Shown here: in pieces, positions 1 to 8,517 of the stretch
Layout: every line of letters begins with the position of its first letter
Position numbering within the stretch: the first letter of the stretch is position 1
Assembly: GCF_000426725.1 (NCBI RefSeq)
Contig: NZ_KE384560.1
Location: 518,960-582,959 of the forward strand
From: Sporocytophaga myxococcoides DSM 11118
Lineage (GTDB): Bacteria > Bacteroidota > Bacteroidia > Cytophagales > Cytophagaceae
Reading direction: 5' to 3'
DNA length: 64,000 bases
The notes under the pieces: model-generated
Told to the model about the DNA's origin: nothing
The model's database searches: none
What the model saw: the letters and a program-made list of their open reading frames with translations, nothing else
Program-made: the position numbers and the translations under genes

Positions 1-131
1 TAACTGTAACTTTATTTATCGGGGGGCTTATGCTTTTTTCCATAGGCATAGTTGGCGAATATCTGATCAGGATCATTAATGGAGTGGAATTAAAGCCTGC
101 TTATGTTGTAAGGGAAAAATCGGGAGAATGA
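1..131 (+). CDS. Glycosyltransferase family 2 (GtrB/DPM1-like), C-terminal fragment
   Basis: The window opens inside a gene; 42 codons remain before a TGA stop at 129-131. The visible tail has a hydrophobic stretch (FIGGLMLFSIGIVGEYL) followed by GEYLIRI and a KPAYVV segment. This is the usual ending of membrane-anchored family 2 glycosyltransferases that move sugars to polyprenyl phosphate. The next gene starts one base after the stop, so they are probably co-transcribed. The catalytic part is outside the window, so the donor sugar cannot be judged. Confidence 0.6.
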   Translation, partial: TVTLFIGGLMLFSIGIVGEYLIRIINGVELKPAYVVREKSGE

Positions 132-132
132 A

Positions 133-822
133 ATGAAAAAGACTGTGGTCATACTTCAGTCAAATTATATTCCCTGGAAAGGATATTTTGATTTAATCAA
201 TAGTGCTGACGAATTTATTTTTTATGATGACGTTCAATATACTACTGGAGACTGGAGAAACAGAAATAAAATAAAAACAGATGAAGGTGCAAAATGGCTA
301 ACCATTCCTGTTGGTGATAATATTAAGCGAACTATAAAGGAAGTAAGGTTTATAAATAAAGATTGGAAAAGAAAGCACTTTCAGACACTTGAAAAGTATT
401 ATTCCAAAGCCCCTTTCTATGAAAGTTCCTTACCTTTAATTAATAAATTGTATTTCAACGAAATTGAGACATTATCAGAATTTAATCAGTCTGCGATAAA
501 AGAAATTTCTAATTGGTTAGGATTAACAACCAAATTTAATGATTCTTCCATCTATGCCCCGAAGGGGGATAAAATAGGTCGTTTAATAGATATTCTTGTA
601 AAGACAGAGGCTACAGAGTTTTTGTGTGGGCCAGCAGTAAAGAATTATTTAAAGCAAGAATCAATTCAGGAAAAAGGGATAGCATTGAGATATTTTGATT
701 ATTCTGGTTATAAAGTATACCATCAGCTCTTTCCTCCTTTCATCCACGAAGTAAGCATTCTGGACCTCATATTTAATGAAGGGGAGCACTCGATCGAATT
801 CCTAAAAAGTTATAGCAGTTGA
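133..822 (+). CDS. WbqC family protein
   Basis: 229-aa soluble protein. The N-terminus carries the WbqC signature (QSNYIPWKGYFDLI, residues 9-22), followed by DEFIFYDDVQYT and WRNRNKIKT. WbqC proteins occur in O-antigen and capsule clusters of many Gram-negatives; their biochemical role is not settled, though involvement in sugar or aminoacyl modification is suspected. It lies between a glycosyltransferase tail and a sulfotransferase, and its TGA overlaps the TTG start of the latter, which implies translational coupling in a surface-glycan operon. Confidence 0.85.
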   Translation: MKKTVVILQSNYIPWKGYFDLINSADEFIFYDDVQYTTGDWRNRNKIKTDEGAKWLTIPVGDNIKRTIKEVRFINKDWKRKHFQTLEKYYSKAPFYESSLPLINKLYFNEIETLSEFNQSAIKEISNWLGLTTKFNDSSIYAPKGDKIGRLIDILVKTEATEFLCGPAVKNYLKQESIQEKGIALRYFDYSGYKVYHQLFPPFIHEVSILDLIFNEGEHSIEFLKSYSS

Positions 823-1889
823 AATTTATTTTCGTCACCGGTTTATATAGATCAGGAACAACCCTTCTGGAAAAGCTTCTATTCCAGCATCCTTCGGTCA
901 GCATCGCATTTCAGCCCTATCCTTCTTTTTATCATTTGGTGAAAAAGAGATTTAATGAAATTCAAAATATTTCATCCGTTTATCCTATCAATACCCGGTT
1001 GGATAATGAGTATTTTGAAATGAAGGATTTTATCGAATTTCTTAATCGCTATAAATTTACCGAGGCAGATAAGGTTCATTCAGGACTTGAATCATTGCTT
1101 CATTCCAACAATGGTTTTATTGATTTATTCAAACAGTTACAGCTGGAAGCAGGGAAGGAGTACATTACCAATGAGATATCATTTGCTGGTAGTAAGGAAA
1201 TATTATGTGAAGATTTTGTCGGTGCACTTCTTGAAAATGGTGTACGTGTAATTCACATTGTAAGAGATCCAAGAGATGTACTTTGCTCTGCTGCTTTAGG
1301 AAAAGAATATACAGGGAGAATCAGGCCATTGTTGTACACACTAAGAATGTGGCGGAAGTCTGTTGCGTTTCGTATTCAGTACTCTGAACATCCACTGTTT
1401 TATTCTGTCAGGTATGAAGATCTGGTTAAGTCTCCTATGTCTGTAATGAAAGAATTAGCTGGCTTTATGAATGTCCAGGAAATAGAATTAAAGTCAAAGC
1501 TCATGGATCAGCAGGGAAATATTTGGAAAAGCAATTCATCATTTGGAAAAAGTGAATTGATATCCTCTTCATCTATTGGCAAGTATAAAGAGATTCTCGA
1601 TGATAATGCCATTGCGTATGTTAATACGCTTTGCGCTCCCGAATTAAAATATTTGAATTACGAATGTGAAGATGTTAAAGATTCAAAAGAAGTTTTCGAA
1701 GCATTTAAAGAACCATTCCCCGTAGACCATGATTTGTTTCAGCATGATTATTCAGTTAGTGAAATAAATCAAAATATGGAAATTAAAAGGGTGAGCCTTT
1801 TAAAGGAAGATGGACTTTCGTGTAAAGAAACAGAAAAGTATTACCAGTTTGAATCGGTATATAAAATTTTAAAAAAGCATGCAATCTAA
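819..1889 (+). CDS. Sulfotransferase family protein
   Basis: 356 aa, start TTG at 819 overlapping the upstream TGA. Residues 8-16 (GLYRSGTTL) form the 5'-phosphosulfate loop that binds PAPS, and IVRDPRDVL near residue 150 is the 3'-phosphate-binding motif, so both halves of the PAPS site are present. It probably sulfates a carbohydrate or lipid acceptor in the cytoplasm; the acceptor is unknown. The C-terminal ~80 residues do not resemble the core domain and may recognise the acceptor. The gene overlaps mnmD by 11 bp. No sulfate-activation genes are in the window. Confidence 0.8.
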   Translation: MKFIFVTGLYRSGTTLLEKLLFQHPSVSIAFQPYPSFYHLVKKRFNEIQNISSVYPINTRLDNEYFEMKDFIEFLNRYKFTEADKVHSGLESLLHSNNGFIDLFKQLQLEAGKEYITNEISFAGSKEILCEDFVGALLENGVRVIHIVRDPRDVLCSAALGKEYTGRIRPLLYTLRMWRKSVAFRIQYSEHPLFYSVRYEDLVKSPMSVMKELAGFMNVQEIELKSKLMDQQGNIWKSNSSFGKSELISSSSIGKYKEILDDNAIAYVNTLCAPELKYLNYECEDVKDSKEVFEAFKEPFPVDHDLFQHDYSVSEINQNMEIKRVSLLKEDGLSCKETEKYYQFESVYKILKKHAI

Positions 1890-2547
1890 AATTGAAATAA
1901 TAAAAACAGAAGATGGGTCTCATTCTCTTTATATACCTGATATGAAAGAAACATATCACTCGACTCACGGAGCATTGCGTGAATCAGAATATGTATTTAT
2001 ACAGAACGGACTGGACTTGATACCAACAGATAATGAAATCAATATTCTTGAAGTAGGGTTTGGAACGGGCCTCAATACATTTTTGACTTTTCTTGAAAGC
2101 GAAAAAAGAGCACTAAAAATTTACTATCAAACCATTGAGCCATATCCACTGGAAGAAAATATTTTTTTAGAATTGAATTATCCGGAAATGATTTCTCCGG
2201 ATAAAAGCAGTATTTTTTATGATTTTCATAAGGCTTCTTTCGGTGAAATAAAAGAGATCAATCAAGACTTCATTTTTAAAAAGCATTTGCAAAAGCTTGA
2301 AAATCTAGAAATGAAACCTGCGATCCTTGATCTCGTATACTTCGACGCATTTGCACCTTCAAAACAACCTGAACTTTGGGAGTTAGGAAATTTTGAAAAA
2401 ATTTATGGATGGATGAAAAACGAAGGTGTAATCGTAAGTTATTGTGCCAGTGGACAATTTAAAAGAAATTTAAAGGCTGCAGGCTTTTTTGTTGAGACGC
2501 TTCCTGGCCCTCCGGGAAAAAAGGAGATGACAAGAGGAAGAAAATAG
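1879..2547 (+). CDS. mnmD: tRNA 5-methylaminomethyl-2-thiouridine methyltransferase MnmD
   Basis: 222 aa, the stand-alone MnmD type without the MnmC oxidase domain. The SAM-binding glycine loop is EVGFGTGLN (residues 58-66). Later motifs are YFDAFAPSKQPELW and a C-terminal LPGPPGKKEMTRG segment, all typical of the family. It methylates the nm5s2U wobble base of tRNA in the cytoplasm. Its position behind a sulfotransferase (11-bp overlap) looks like chance operon membership rather than shared function. Confidence 0.9.
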   Translation: MQSKIEIIKTEDGSHSLYIPDMKETYHSTHGALRESEYVFIQNGLDLIPTDNEINILEVGFGTGLNTFLTFLESEKRALKIYYQTIEPYPLEENIFLELNYPEMISPDKSSIFYDFHKASFGEIKEINQDFIFKKHLQKLENLEMKPAILDLVYFDAFAPSKQPELWELGNFEKIYGWMKNEGVIVSYCASGQFKRNLKAAGFFVETLPGPPGKKEMTRGRK

Positions 2548-2577
2548 TTGTCGTAACATTAAAAAACGTTATTTTTG
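2548..2577 (+). promoter_or_regulatory. Bacteroidota-type promoter upstream of the OM barrel gene
   Basis: TTG at 2548-2550, then 19 bases, then TATTTTTG at 2570-2577. This matches the Bacteroidota vegetative pattern TTG-N(17-23)-TAnnTTTG and lies 40 bp before the start at 2618. It is a sequence match only. Confidence 0.55.
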
Positions 2578-2617
2578 AAACATTAATTATTTTTAAGTAC
2601 ATATTTTAATACTAACC

Positions 2618-3415
2618 ATGAGGAAAATTTCAGTTATCTTTTTACTGGTATTAGTTGCCAGTACTTCATTCGCCCAATTATCAGAGAGGGTAAACGATAC
2701 TAGTGTTTACAACATCGGAGCAAGACCTTTGAAAGGATCTAAAGTCCTTACATTTGGATTTAACATGAACCAAAGTGTATTTGACAATTATAATGATCTT
2801 AGACAAGGTGGACTTATCAGTGGTAAGTATTTTATTAAAGACGATGTTGCTGTAAGAGGCGGTATCAGAATTACAAAAGAAGCTACAACTTCTAAAGGAG
2901 ATTTAGATCAAACAAGCTTCCCTACTATTAAAAGTGCATCATCTAAATCAAGCGTTAGAGAGTATGTGCTTGTTCCAGGTCTTGAAAAACACTTTAGCAG
3001 CAAAAACATCTTCGATGTATATGCAGGTGGTGATCTTTACTTAGGTTTCAAAAGAGAAGTAAACAAAGAGGAAACCGATTTTACAGATGGCGACTTTGAT
3101 CACTATTCAGCGAAGACACCTTCGACTTTAGTTGGTCTTGGTGGAGTTGTAGGTTTCAATGTATTCGTTCTTAATCTTCCATTGTCTGTTGGTATGGAAT
3201 ATGGTTTACAAGGTCTTTGGGCTCTAGGTGGAAAAACACACGTTGAGTCTGAACAGAGAGTTGGTGGGGTAACAACATCTCAGGATTATTATACTCAGAC
3301 TACAAATGGTGCAGGTAATGCTGACCCATATCAATACAGCAAACTGAAGAAAAGATCTACAACCTGGGATACAAACAGCAACTTTAGATTAATCTTAAAT
3401 ATTTATTTTAACTAA
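2618..3415 (+). CDS. Outer-membrane beta-barrel protein
   Basis: 265 aa with a clear signal peptide (MRKISVIFLLVLVASTSFAQ, cleavage after about residue 20). The mature part has alternating hydrophobic strands (SGKYFIKDDVAVRGGIRIT, VYAGGDLYLGFKREV, LVGLGGVVGFNVFV) and ends RLILNIYFN with a terminal aromatic residue, as in small outer-membrane barrels. It has its own promoter-like element and is followed after 5 bp by a lipoprotein gene, so the two probably form one envelope unit. Specific function not recognised. Confidence 0.75.
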   Translation: MRKISVIFLLVLVASTSFAQLSERVNDTSVYNIGARPLKGSKVLTFGFNMNQSVFDNYNDLRQGGLISGKYFIKDDVAVRGGIRITKEATTSKGDLDQTSFPTIKSASSKSSVREYVLVPGLEKHFSSKNIFDVYAGGDLYLGFKREVNKEETDFTDGDFDHYSAKTPSTLVGLGGVVGFNVFVLNLPLSVGMEYGLQGLWALGGKTHVESEQRVGGVTTSQDYYTQTTNGAGNADPYQYSKLKKRSTTWDTNSNFRLILNIYFN

Positions 3416-3420
3416 TCAGG

Positions 3421-3846
3421 ATGAAGAGCATTTTTAATAAATTATTCATAGGCGCCCTATTATTGAGCCTGGCTACTTCATGCAGAATGTATTATAAAGC
3501 AGTGCCAGTTGCTCCTTTGGATGCCAGAGTTAATTTCACAACTGCAGATCTTGAATATCTGGGTGAAATAAAAGGGTCAGCTACTCAAAGTTATCTTTTA
3601 GGATTTATTCCTGTAGGTGGAAGAAGATTTTACTACAGTTCTCCTGGACTAAATCCGACGGGGATATTCAACTTCAGACTTCGCGGAAGAGGATTCAACA
3701 ATGCATATTATGATGCATTGCAATCTAAGCCAGAGGCTGACTTTGTTCTTCCTTTAGGCTTTACTCAAGTGGTAGATAGAATGTTCCTTGGAAGAAAAGT
3801 AACTATTCAGGTAAAAGCAAAAGCTTTTAAATTAAAAGAAAAATAG
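3421..3846 (+). CDS. Putative lipoprotein, unknown function
   Basis: 141 aa. The N-terminus is a lipoprotein signal with the cysteine in LATSCRM at residue 21. The mature protein is compact, with GEIKGSATQSYLLGF, then a GGRRFYYSSPG segment, and ends with lysines. No family recognised. It is 5 bp downstream of the beta-barrel gene and is followed by a strong terminator, so it closes that transcription unit. It could be a periplasmic partner of the barrel; this is inferred from position only. Confidence 0.65.
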   Translation: MKSIFNKLFIGALLLSLATSCRMYYKAVPVAPLDARVNFTTADLEYLGEIKGSATQSYLLGFIPVGGRRFYYSSPGLNPTGIFNFRLRGRGFNNAYYDALQSKPEADFVLPLGFTQVVDRMFLGRKVTIQVKAKAFKLKEK

Positions 3847-3880
3847 TAACAACTTATTGTTGCCTGAAATTAAACCATAA

Positions 3881-3909
3881 AAAAAACCTAAGATCTTCTT
3901 AGGTTTTTT
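3881..3909 (+). terminator. Rho-independent terminator
   Basis: Perfect 13-bp stem, 3881-3893 with 3897-3909 (core ACCTAAGA/TCTTAGGT), a 3-base loop and a following T run. It sits 35 bp after the lipoprotein stop. Confidence 0.8.
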
Positions 3910-3924
3910 TTAATTTTAAATCAA

Positions 3925-4740
3925 ATGATAAAAATCAGAATAATTTTTGTAATTCTTCTTTCTGCAATACTTTTTCAAAATTGTAAAAAGGAAGATGCGG
4001 ATCCATTGATTACATCCGTTGATCCTTCACAAGTGGTATTGAATGGATATGGCGGCGAAGTTAAAAATTTTTATTTTAATGCATCATCCAAAGATGGGCT
4101 TAATAGATTAATAATATCACAACAGGAAGTTGGTAGTGCATCAAAGGTAATATTAGATTCCATGATGAATGGGATCAGAAACTCAACCTATAAACTTGAG
4201 TATGTTATTCCTGAAAAACAAAAAGATTATACGCTTCTAATAACGTTCAGGATTATTGATAATGAAGGCCGTGATAAAACTGAAGCAAGAAAGATTCTTG
4301 TGAAAGGCAAAGAAATATTGCTGACAGAATTTTCAGGTGCTTCTTTATATTCTAAAGCTTCCGGGAATGCAGATGCATTTGACCTGGTCGCCCTGACTGC
4401 AAAATTCTCAGGTCTTTCTCCGGATAGTTTAAGAGATATTCAGATGTATTCAGAAAATGATACCTCTTCGGTTTTATCCAAATCTATTATTAGTCCTGCA
4501 GGCGGGCAGTTTGTGCTGTTCAATGGATTTGATTATTTAAATGCAACAGCTTTGACTTTGCAGGAAGCATATAACTCTGGACAAAAAGTAGATAAAATTT
4601 CGAATATAGAGCAAGGTCAGATTATCTTAACCAGACTGGGTAGAAAATCAAATTCTTCTTACGCAGCTATTAAAATTACAGATGTGGTCGATCTTCCAGG
4701 AGCGAAGGATGATAAGATCCTGTTTAATTTGAAGAGATAA
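3925..4740 (+). CDS. Putative lipoprotein with Ig-like or beta-sandwich fold
   Basis: 271 aa. It begins with a lipoprotein signal (cysteine 20 in LFQNCKKED), the common Bacteroidota outer-membrane lipoprotein form. The following stretch (DPSQVVLNGYGGEVKNFYFNASS...LLITFRIIDNEGRDKT) reads like an extracellular beta-sandwich. The second half (FSGASLYSKASGNADAFDL) has no recognisable domain. It is framed by terminators at 3881-3909 and 4764-4793, so it is probably monocistronic. Function unknown. Confidence 0.65.
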   Translation: MIKIRIIFVILLSAILFQNCKKEDADPLITSVDPSQVVLNGYGGEVKNFYFNASSKDGLNRLIISQQEVGSASKVILDSMMNGIRNSTYKLEYVIPEKQKDYTLLITFRIIDNEGRDKTEARKILVKGKEILLTEFSGASLYSKASGNADAFDLVALTAKFSGLSPDSLRDIQMYSENDTSSVLSKSIISPAGGQFVLFNGFDYLNATALTLQEAYNSGQKVDKISNIEQGQIILTRLGRKSNSSYAAIKITDVVDLPGAKDDKILFNLKR

Positions 4741-4763
4741 ATTTTTTAATTCAATGATAAAAT

Positions 4764-4793
4764 AAAAAAGGAGCTGCATACAGCTCCTTTTTT
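4764..4793 (+). terminator. Rho-independent terminator
   Basis: Stem AAAAAAGGAGCTG (4764-4776) pairs with CAGCTCCTTTTTT (4781-4793) across a CATA loop, 24 bp after the lipoprotein stop. Confidence 0.85.
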
Positions 4794-4876
4794 ATTTGTG
4801 CTTTTCACCTGTTTGTTATGTAGGCTTATGTATAATTGAATCGCTTTATTAAATTTGTACAAAAAACAGTTTCATA

Positions 4877-5248
4877 ATGCTTTCAATAGACAGATCTCTT
4901 GACAAATTAATAGTAGTGGGAGACAGAGTATTAATAAAGCCCAAAACATTAAATGACAAAACATCATCGGGTTTATATCTACCTCCGGGAGTAATTGAAA
5001 AAGACAGGATTCAGAGCGGATATGTTATTAAGGTTGGTCCTGGATATCCAATTCCTGTTCCAGATGAAAGTAATCAGGAGCCATGGAAAGAAAAACAGGA
5101 TTCAACCAAGTATATACCGTTGCAGGCACAAGAAGGTGATCTTGCAATTTATTTACAAAATGGAGCTTATGAAATTACTTTTAATAATGAGAAGTATTTT
5201 ATAGTGCCGCAGCCAAGTATATTAATGCTTGTGAGAGAGGATTTGTAA
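4877..5248 (+). CDS. GroES-like co-chaperone (Cpn10 family), stand-alone
   Basis: 123 aa. The Cpn10 core is visible: VVGDRVLIKPKTLNDKTSSGLYLPPG near residues 13-38 (here split: VVGDRVLIKP and SSGLYLPPG), then GYVIKVGPG, and near the C-terminus EKYFIVPQPSILMLV. It is longer than classical GroES (about 95 aa) because of an insertion around PVPDESNQEPWKEKQDS. No groEL is adjacent, so this is probably the accessory GroES-like protein of Bacteroidota rather than the main GroES. Role is inferred from fold only. Confidence 0.75.
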   Translation: MLSIDRSLDKLIVVGDRVLIKPKTLNDKTSSGLYLPPGVIEKDRIQSGYVIKVGPGYPIPVPDESNQEPWKEKQDSTKYIPLQAQEGDLAIYLQNGAYEITFNNEKYFIVPQPSILMLVREDL

Positions 5249-5320
5249 AAGCTGAAAGCGTAAAGCAAAAAGCTTATAGTGAAAAGAAATTCAACACCAC
5301 TCTATAATTTGAGGTTTATA

Positions 5321-5357
5321 AAAAAAGAGGTAAATGTGTTTTCATTTACCTCTTTTT
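5321..5357. terminator. Bidirectional terminator between GroES-like gene and hemB
   Basis: A-rich left flank, stem AAAGAGGTAAATG paired with CATTTACCTCTTT across a short T/G loop, and a T-rich right flank. The symmetry lets it stop both the plus-strand gene ending at 5248 and hemB ending at 5388. Confidence 0.8.
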
Positions 5358-5387
5358 ACTTTCAGTTTTTAGCATTCTGCTTTCCGC

Positions 5388-6356
5388 TTAATAATTTGAA
5401 AGAACTGCAAATTCCTTTGCAAAATAAGTAAGGATAACCTTTGCCCCAGCTCTTTTCATGCTTAATAAAGCTTCTGCCATTGCTTTTTCTCCGTCAATCC
5501 AACCTTTTTCAGAAGCAGCTTTTATCATAGCATACTCTCCACTTACATTGTAAGCTGCAATCGGAAGCTCATAATTGTCATATAAAAGTTTAATGACATC
5601 GAGGTAAGCCAATGCAGGTTTTACCATCAGGAAATCTGCACCTTCAGCAAAGTCTAGTTCAGCTTCTATCAATGCTTCCGCCTGATTCGCAGGATCCATC
5701 TGATAAGTTTTTTTATCTCCAGCTTTTGGGGCAGAATCCAGAGCATTTCTGAATGGTCCGTAAAATGCACTTGCATATTTAGCTGTATAAGACATTATAG
5801 ATACATCATCAAAGCCTTCGGTGTCTAGCATTTCTCTAAGGTAACCTACCCTAAAATCCATCATATCTGAAGGGCCGATAATGTCTGCTCCGGCTTCAGC
5901 TTGCGCTAATGCCATTTTTCCTAATACTTCAAGTGTGGCATCATTCAGAATTTTGCCATTTTTTAATATGCCATCGTGACCGTCAGAACTGTATGGATCC
6001 ATTGCTACGTCTGTCATAATGCATGCTTCAGGAAGTGCAGATTTGATAGCCTTGATTGTCTTTAAATACAGACCTTTCTCATTATAGCTTTCTTTAGCAA
6101 GAGGATCTTTTAAAGAATCTTCTATTTTAGGAAAAAGCGCAAACGTCTTTAATCCAAGCTTCATGCACAGCTCAATTTCTTTGATTAAAAGATCAGGTGT
6201 ATATCTGAAAATTCCAGGCATACTGGTTATTTCAGATCTTCCATTTTTACCTTCCTGCATAAACATTGGATAAATCAGATCATTAGTGCTTACCTGATGT
6301 TCTCTTACCATAGATCTGATCGCTTCAGATTTTCTGTTTCTTCTCGGACGACGCAT
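5388..6356 (-). CDS. hemB: Delta-aminolevulinic acid dehydratase (porphobilinogen synthase)
   Basis: 322 aa, full length. It condenses two 5-aminolevulinate molecules to porphobilinogen in haem synthesis. The Schiff-base lysines are K193 (SYTAKYASAFYGPF) and K246 (ADFLMVKPALAYLD). The metal-site region (DVAMDPYSSDGHDG, residues 116-129) has aspartates where zinc enzymes have three cysteines, so this is the Mg/K-dependent class. The start follows rocD by 19 bp on the same strand, so the two are probably co-transcribed. Confidence 0.95.
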   Translation of the reverse strand: MRRPRRNRKSEAIRSMVREHQVSTNDLIYPMFMQEGKNGRSEITSMPGIFRYTPDLLIKEIELCMKLGLKTFALFPKIEDSLKDPLAKESYNEKGLYLKTIKAIKSALPEACIMTDVAMDPYSSDGHDGILKNGKILNDATLEVLGKMALAQAEAGADIIGPSDMMDFRVGYLREMLDTEGFDDVSIMSYTAKYASAFYGPFRNALDSAPKAGDKKTYQMDPANQAEALIEAELDFAEGADFLMVKPALAYLDVIKLLYDNYELPIAAYNVSGEYAMIKAASEKGWIDGEKAMAEALLSMKRAGAKVILTYFAKEFAVLSNY

Positions 6357-6375
6357 GTTTATTCAGGTTTTGAAA

Positions 6376-7608
6376 TTAAAATTCAAGTATTGTTTTTTCA
6401 ATGATATCGCAACACTCGTTTAATTGAGCTTCATTGATTACCAAAGGAGGTGCGAATCTGATAATGTCACCGTGGGTAGGTTTTGCTAAAAGGCCATTGT
6501 CTTTGAGCGCAACACATACGTCCCATGCGGTTCTTCCGTCATTTGTTGGTTTAATAACGATTGCGTTTAATAATCCCCTTCCTCTTACCGCTATCACGTG
6601 GTCAGATTTTTCCTGGAGCTCGGTCATTCTCTTTCGGAATAACTCACCCATTTTGAATGCATTTTCAGTAAGTTTTTCATCACGAATTACTTCCAGGGAA
6701 GCTTGGGCCACAGCGCATGCCATCGGATTTCCTCCAAATGTGGATCCATGCTGACCAGGTTTAATAGTGAGCATGATATGGTCATCTGCAAGCACAGCAG
6801 AGACTGGATATGTTCCGCCAGATATTGCTTTACCAAGTATCAGAATATCCGCTTTTACATCTTCATATTGAGAAGCAAGTAGCTTTCCGGTTCTCCCGAT
6901 CCCAGTCTGGATCTCATCAATGATGAACAGTACATTATATTTTTTGCACAGCTCTGCAGCCTTTTTCAGATAGCCTTCGGTAGGTACATATACACCTGCC
7001 TCACCTTGAATAGGTTCTACAAGAAATGCGCATACATTCGGGTTCTTCAGTGCATTTTCAAGTGCTGCAGTATCACTGTATGGAATAATCTGGAATCCAG
7101 GATTGAAAGGTCCGAAATCTTTTGTCGAATCAGGATCCGTAGATGCAGCAATAACTCCAGTTGTTCTTCCGTGGAAGTTTTTTTCTACAGCAACAATTAA
7201 AGCCTGATTAGATGGGATGTTTTTAACAGTATAACCCCATTTCCTTGCTAGCTTAATTGCAGTTTCAACAGCTTCAGCACCAGAATTCATCATGAGTACC
7301 TTATCATATCCAAAGTATTCAGTGATAAATTTCTCACACTCTCCAAGTCGCTCGTTATAAAATGCCCGGCTTGTTAAAGTAAGCTTTTGGGCCTGTGCTA
7401 CCAGAGCATTAATAATTTTAGGATGACAATGTCCTTGGTTTACAGCGCTATATGCGGATAAAAAGTCGTAATAACGTTTTCCCTCAACATCCCATACAAA
7501 TACTCCTTCTCCTTTCGAAAGGACAACCGGCAGAGGGTGATAGTTATGTGCTCCATATTTTTCTTCCAGCTCAATAGCCTGTGCAGTGGCGGAAATAGTC
7601 CCCATCAT
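6376..7608 (-). CDS. rocD: Ornithine--oxo-acid transaminase
   Basis: 410 aa class III PLP aminotransferase, moving the delta-amino group of ornithine to 2-oxoglutarate to give glutamate semialdehyde. Visible motifs: [19 protein letters not shown] (residues 108-126), [14 protein letters not shown] with PLP-contacting D231, and Schiff-base K260 in [10 protein letters not shown]. The N-terminal [15 protein letters not shown] is characteristic of ornithine rather than acetylornithine transaminases. A short dyad (AGGATA-A-TATCCT, 7633-7645) lies about 25 bp upstream of the start and could be an operator. Confidence 0.93.
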   Translation of the reverse strand: MMGTISATAQAIELEEKYGAHNYHPLPVVLSKGEGVFVWDVEGKRYYDFLSAYSAVNQGHCHPKIINALVAQAQKLTLTSRAFYNERLGECEKFITEYFGYDKVLMMNSGAEAVETAIKLARKWGYTVKNIPSNQALIVAVEKNFHGRTTGVIAASTDPDSTKDFGPFNPGFQIIPYSDTAALENALKNPNVCAFLVEPIQGEAGVYVPTEGYLKKAAELCKKYNVLFIIDEIQTGIGRTGKLLASQYEDVKADILILGKAISGGTYPVSAVLADDHIMLTIKPGQHGSTFGGNPMACAVAQASLEVIRDEKLTENAFKMGELFRKRMTELQEKSDHVIAVRGRGLLNAIVIKPTNDGRTAWDVCVALKDNGLLAKPTHGDIIRFAPPLVINEAQLNECCDIIEKTILEF

Positions 7609-8059
7609 AAGTTTATTATTTTAAATTTAAAAAGGATAATATCCTGAAAATTATCAATTCTCCATTCTAATCTTTCACAGATATATATCAGGATTATAAG
7701 CAAATTTTTCAGGAAAGAATTTCAAATTTAAAAATAAAAGTATTCTTTTCTTAATGATTTGAATGGTTTCCTGAAAAATAGAAATGAGTTTTTAGTGATA
7801 TTATAATATTCAGAAAATTAACGTGATGACAATGGATTTTTAAAGAATTGGCAGGGTTCCTGAGCCGGCTTCCTGAAAAAATATTTCTCAAAAAGAGTTT
7901 TTTGACTTAATTTTGTTTGAAATAATTGTGGTAAAAGTACATTTACACCTTTGGGTAAAGGATAAATTACTTTTCTTCGAAAGAAAAAATAAATCTAAAT
8001 TTTGTATTTAGATTTTATTTTAGCATCTTTGCAACCCTATAATATAAAAAATTAGAAAA
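7609..8059. other. Divergent intergenic region between rocD and rpmB
   Basis: 451 bp without a coding signal. It holds a dyad at 7633-7645, an exact 12-bp inverted pair (TTTTTCAGGAAA at 7705-7716 and TTTCCTGAAAAA at 7767-7778), a further TTCCTGAAAAA at 7870-7880, and the rpmB promoter near 8001-8032. The repeated motif is described as a finding. Confidence 0.6.
8001..8032 (+). promoter_or_regulatory. Promoter of the rpmB-rpmG-DUF4295 operon
   Basis: TTTTG at 8001-8005, a 19-base spacer, then CATCTTTG at 8025-8032, one base off TAnnTTTG. It is 27 bp upstream of the L28 start, as expected for a strong ribosomal-protein promoter in this phylum. Confidence 0.55.
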
Positions 8060-8296
8060 ATGGCTAGAGTTTGTCAAATTACAGGAAAGAGAACTAGAGT
8101 AGGAAACAATGTTTCTCACGCCAACAACAAGACAAAGAGAAAATTCTATCCTAATCTTCAGACTAAGAAATTTTTTATTCCTGAAGAAAACAAATGGATA
8201 ACTCTTAAAGTGTCTGCATCTGCTTTAAGAACAATTACAAAAAAAGGAATTAGCGCAGTATTAAAAGAGGCTAAGGCAAACGGAATGGCCGTTTAA
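8060..8296 (+). CDS. rpmB: Large ribosomal subunit protein bL28
   Basis: 78 aa, full length. It starts [27 protein letters not shown] as split motifs CQITGKR and [13 protein letters not shown], the standard L28 N-terminus, and has [17 protein letters not shown] and a basic C-terminal half. It is the first gene of a three-gene ribosomal operon with rpmG (35-bp gap) and a DUF4295 gene. Confidence 0.97.
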   Translation: MARVCQITGKRTRVGNNVSHANNKTKRKFYPNLQTKKFFIPEENKWITLKVSASALRTITKKGISAVLKEAKANGMAV

Positions 8297-8331
8297 TTAT
8301 TTGGTTTTTACAAGAGAAATTGCAATAAATC

Positions 8332-8514
8332 ATGGCAAAAAGAGGTAACAGGATTCAGGTGATTCTGGAGTGTACCGAGCACAAAAACAGTGGTCTACCT
8401 GGTACAAGCAGATATATCACTACTAAAAACAGGAAAAATACTCCTGAAAGGATTGAATTAAAAAAATACAATCCTGTGTTAAAAAAAGTGACCACTCATA
8501 AAGAAATTAAATAA
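8332..8514 (+). CDS. rpmG: Large ribosomal subunit protein bL33
   Basis: 60 aa, normal length. Motifs [11 protein letters not shown] and [22 protein letters not shown] are diagnostic of L33. It lacks the CxxC zinc pairs, so it is the zinc-independent form. It is 3 bp upstream of the DUF4295 start. Confidence 0.97.
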   Translation: MAKRGNRIQVILECTEHKNSGLPGTSRYITTKNRKNTPERIELKKYNPVLKKVTTHKEIK

Positions 8515-8517
8515 CCC

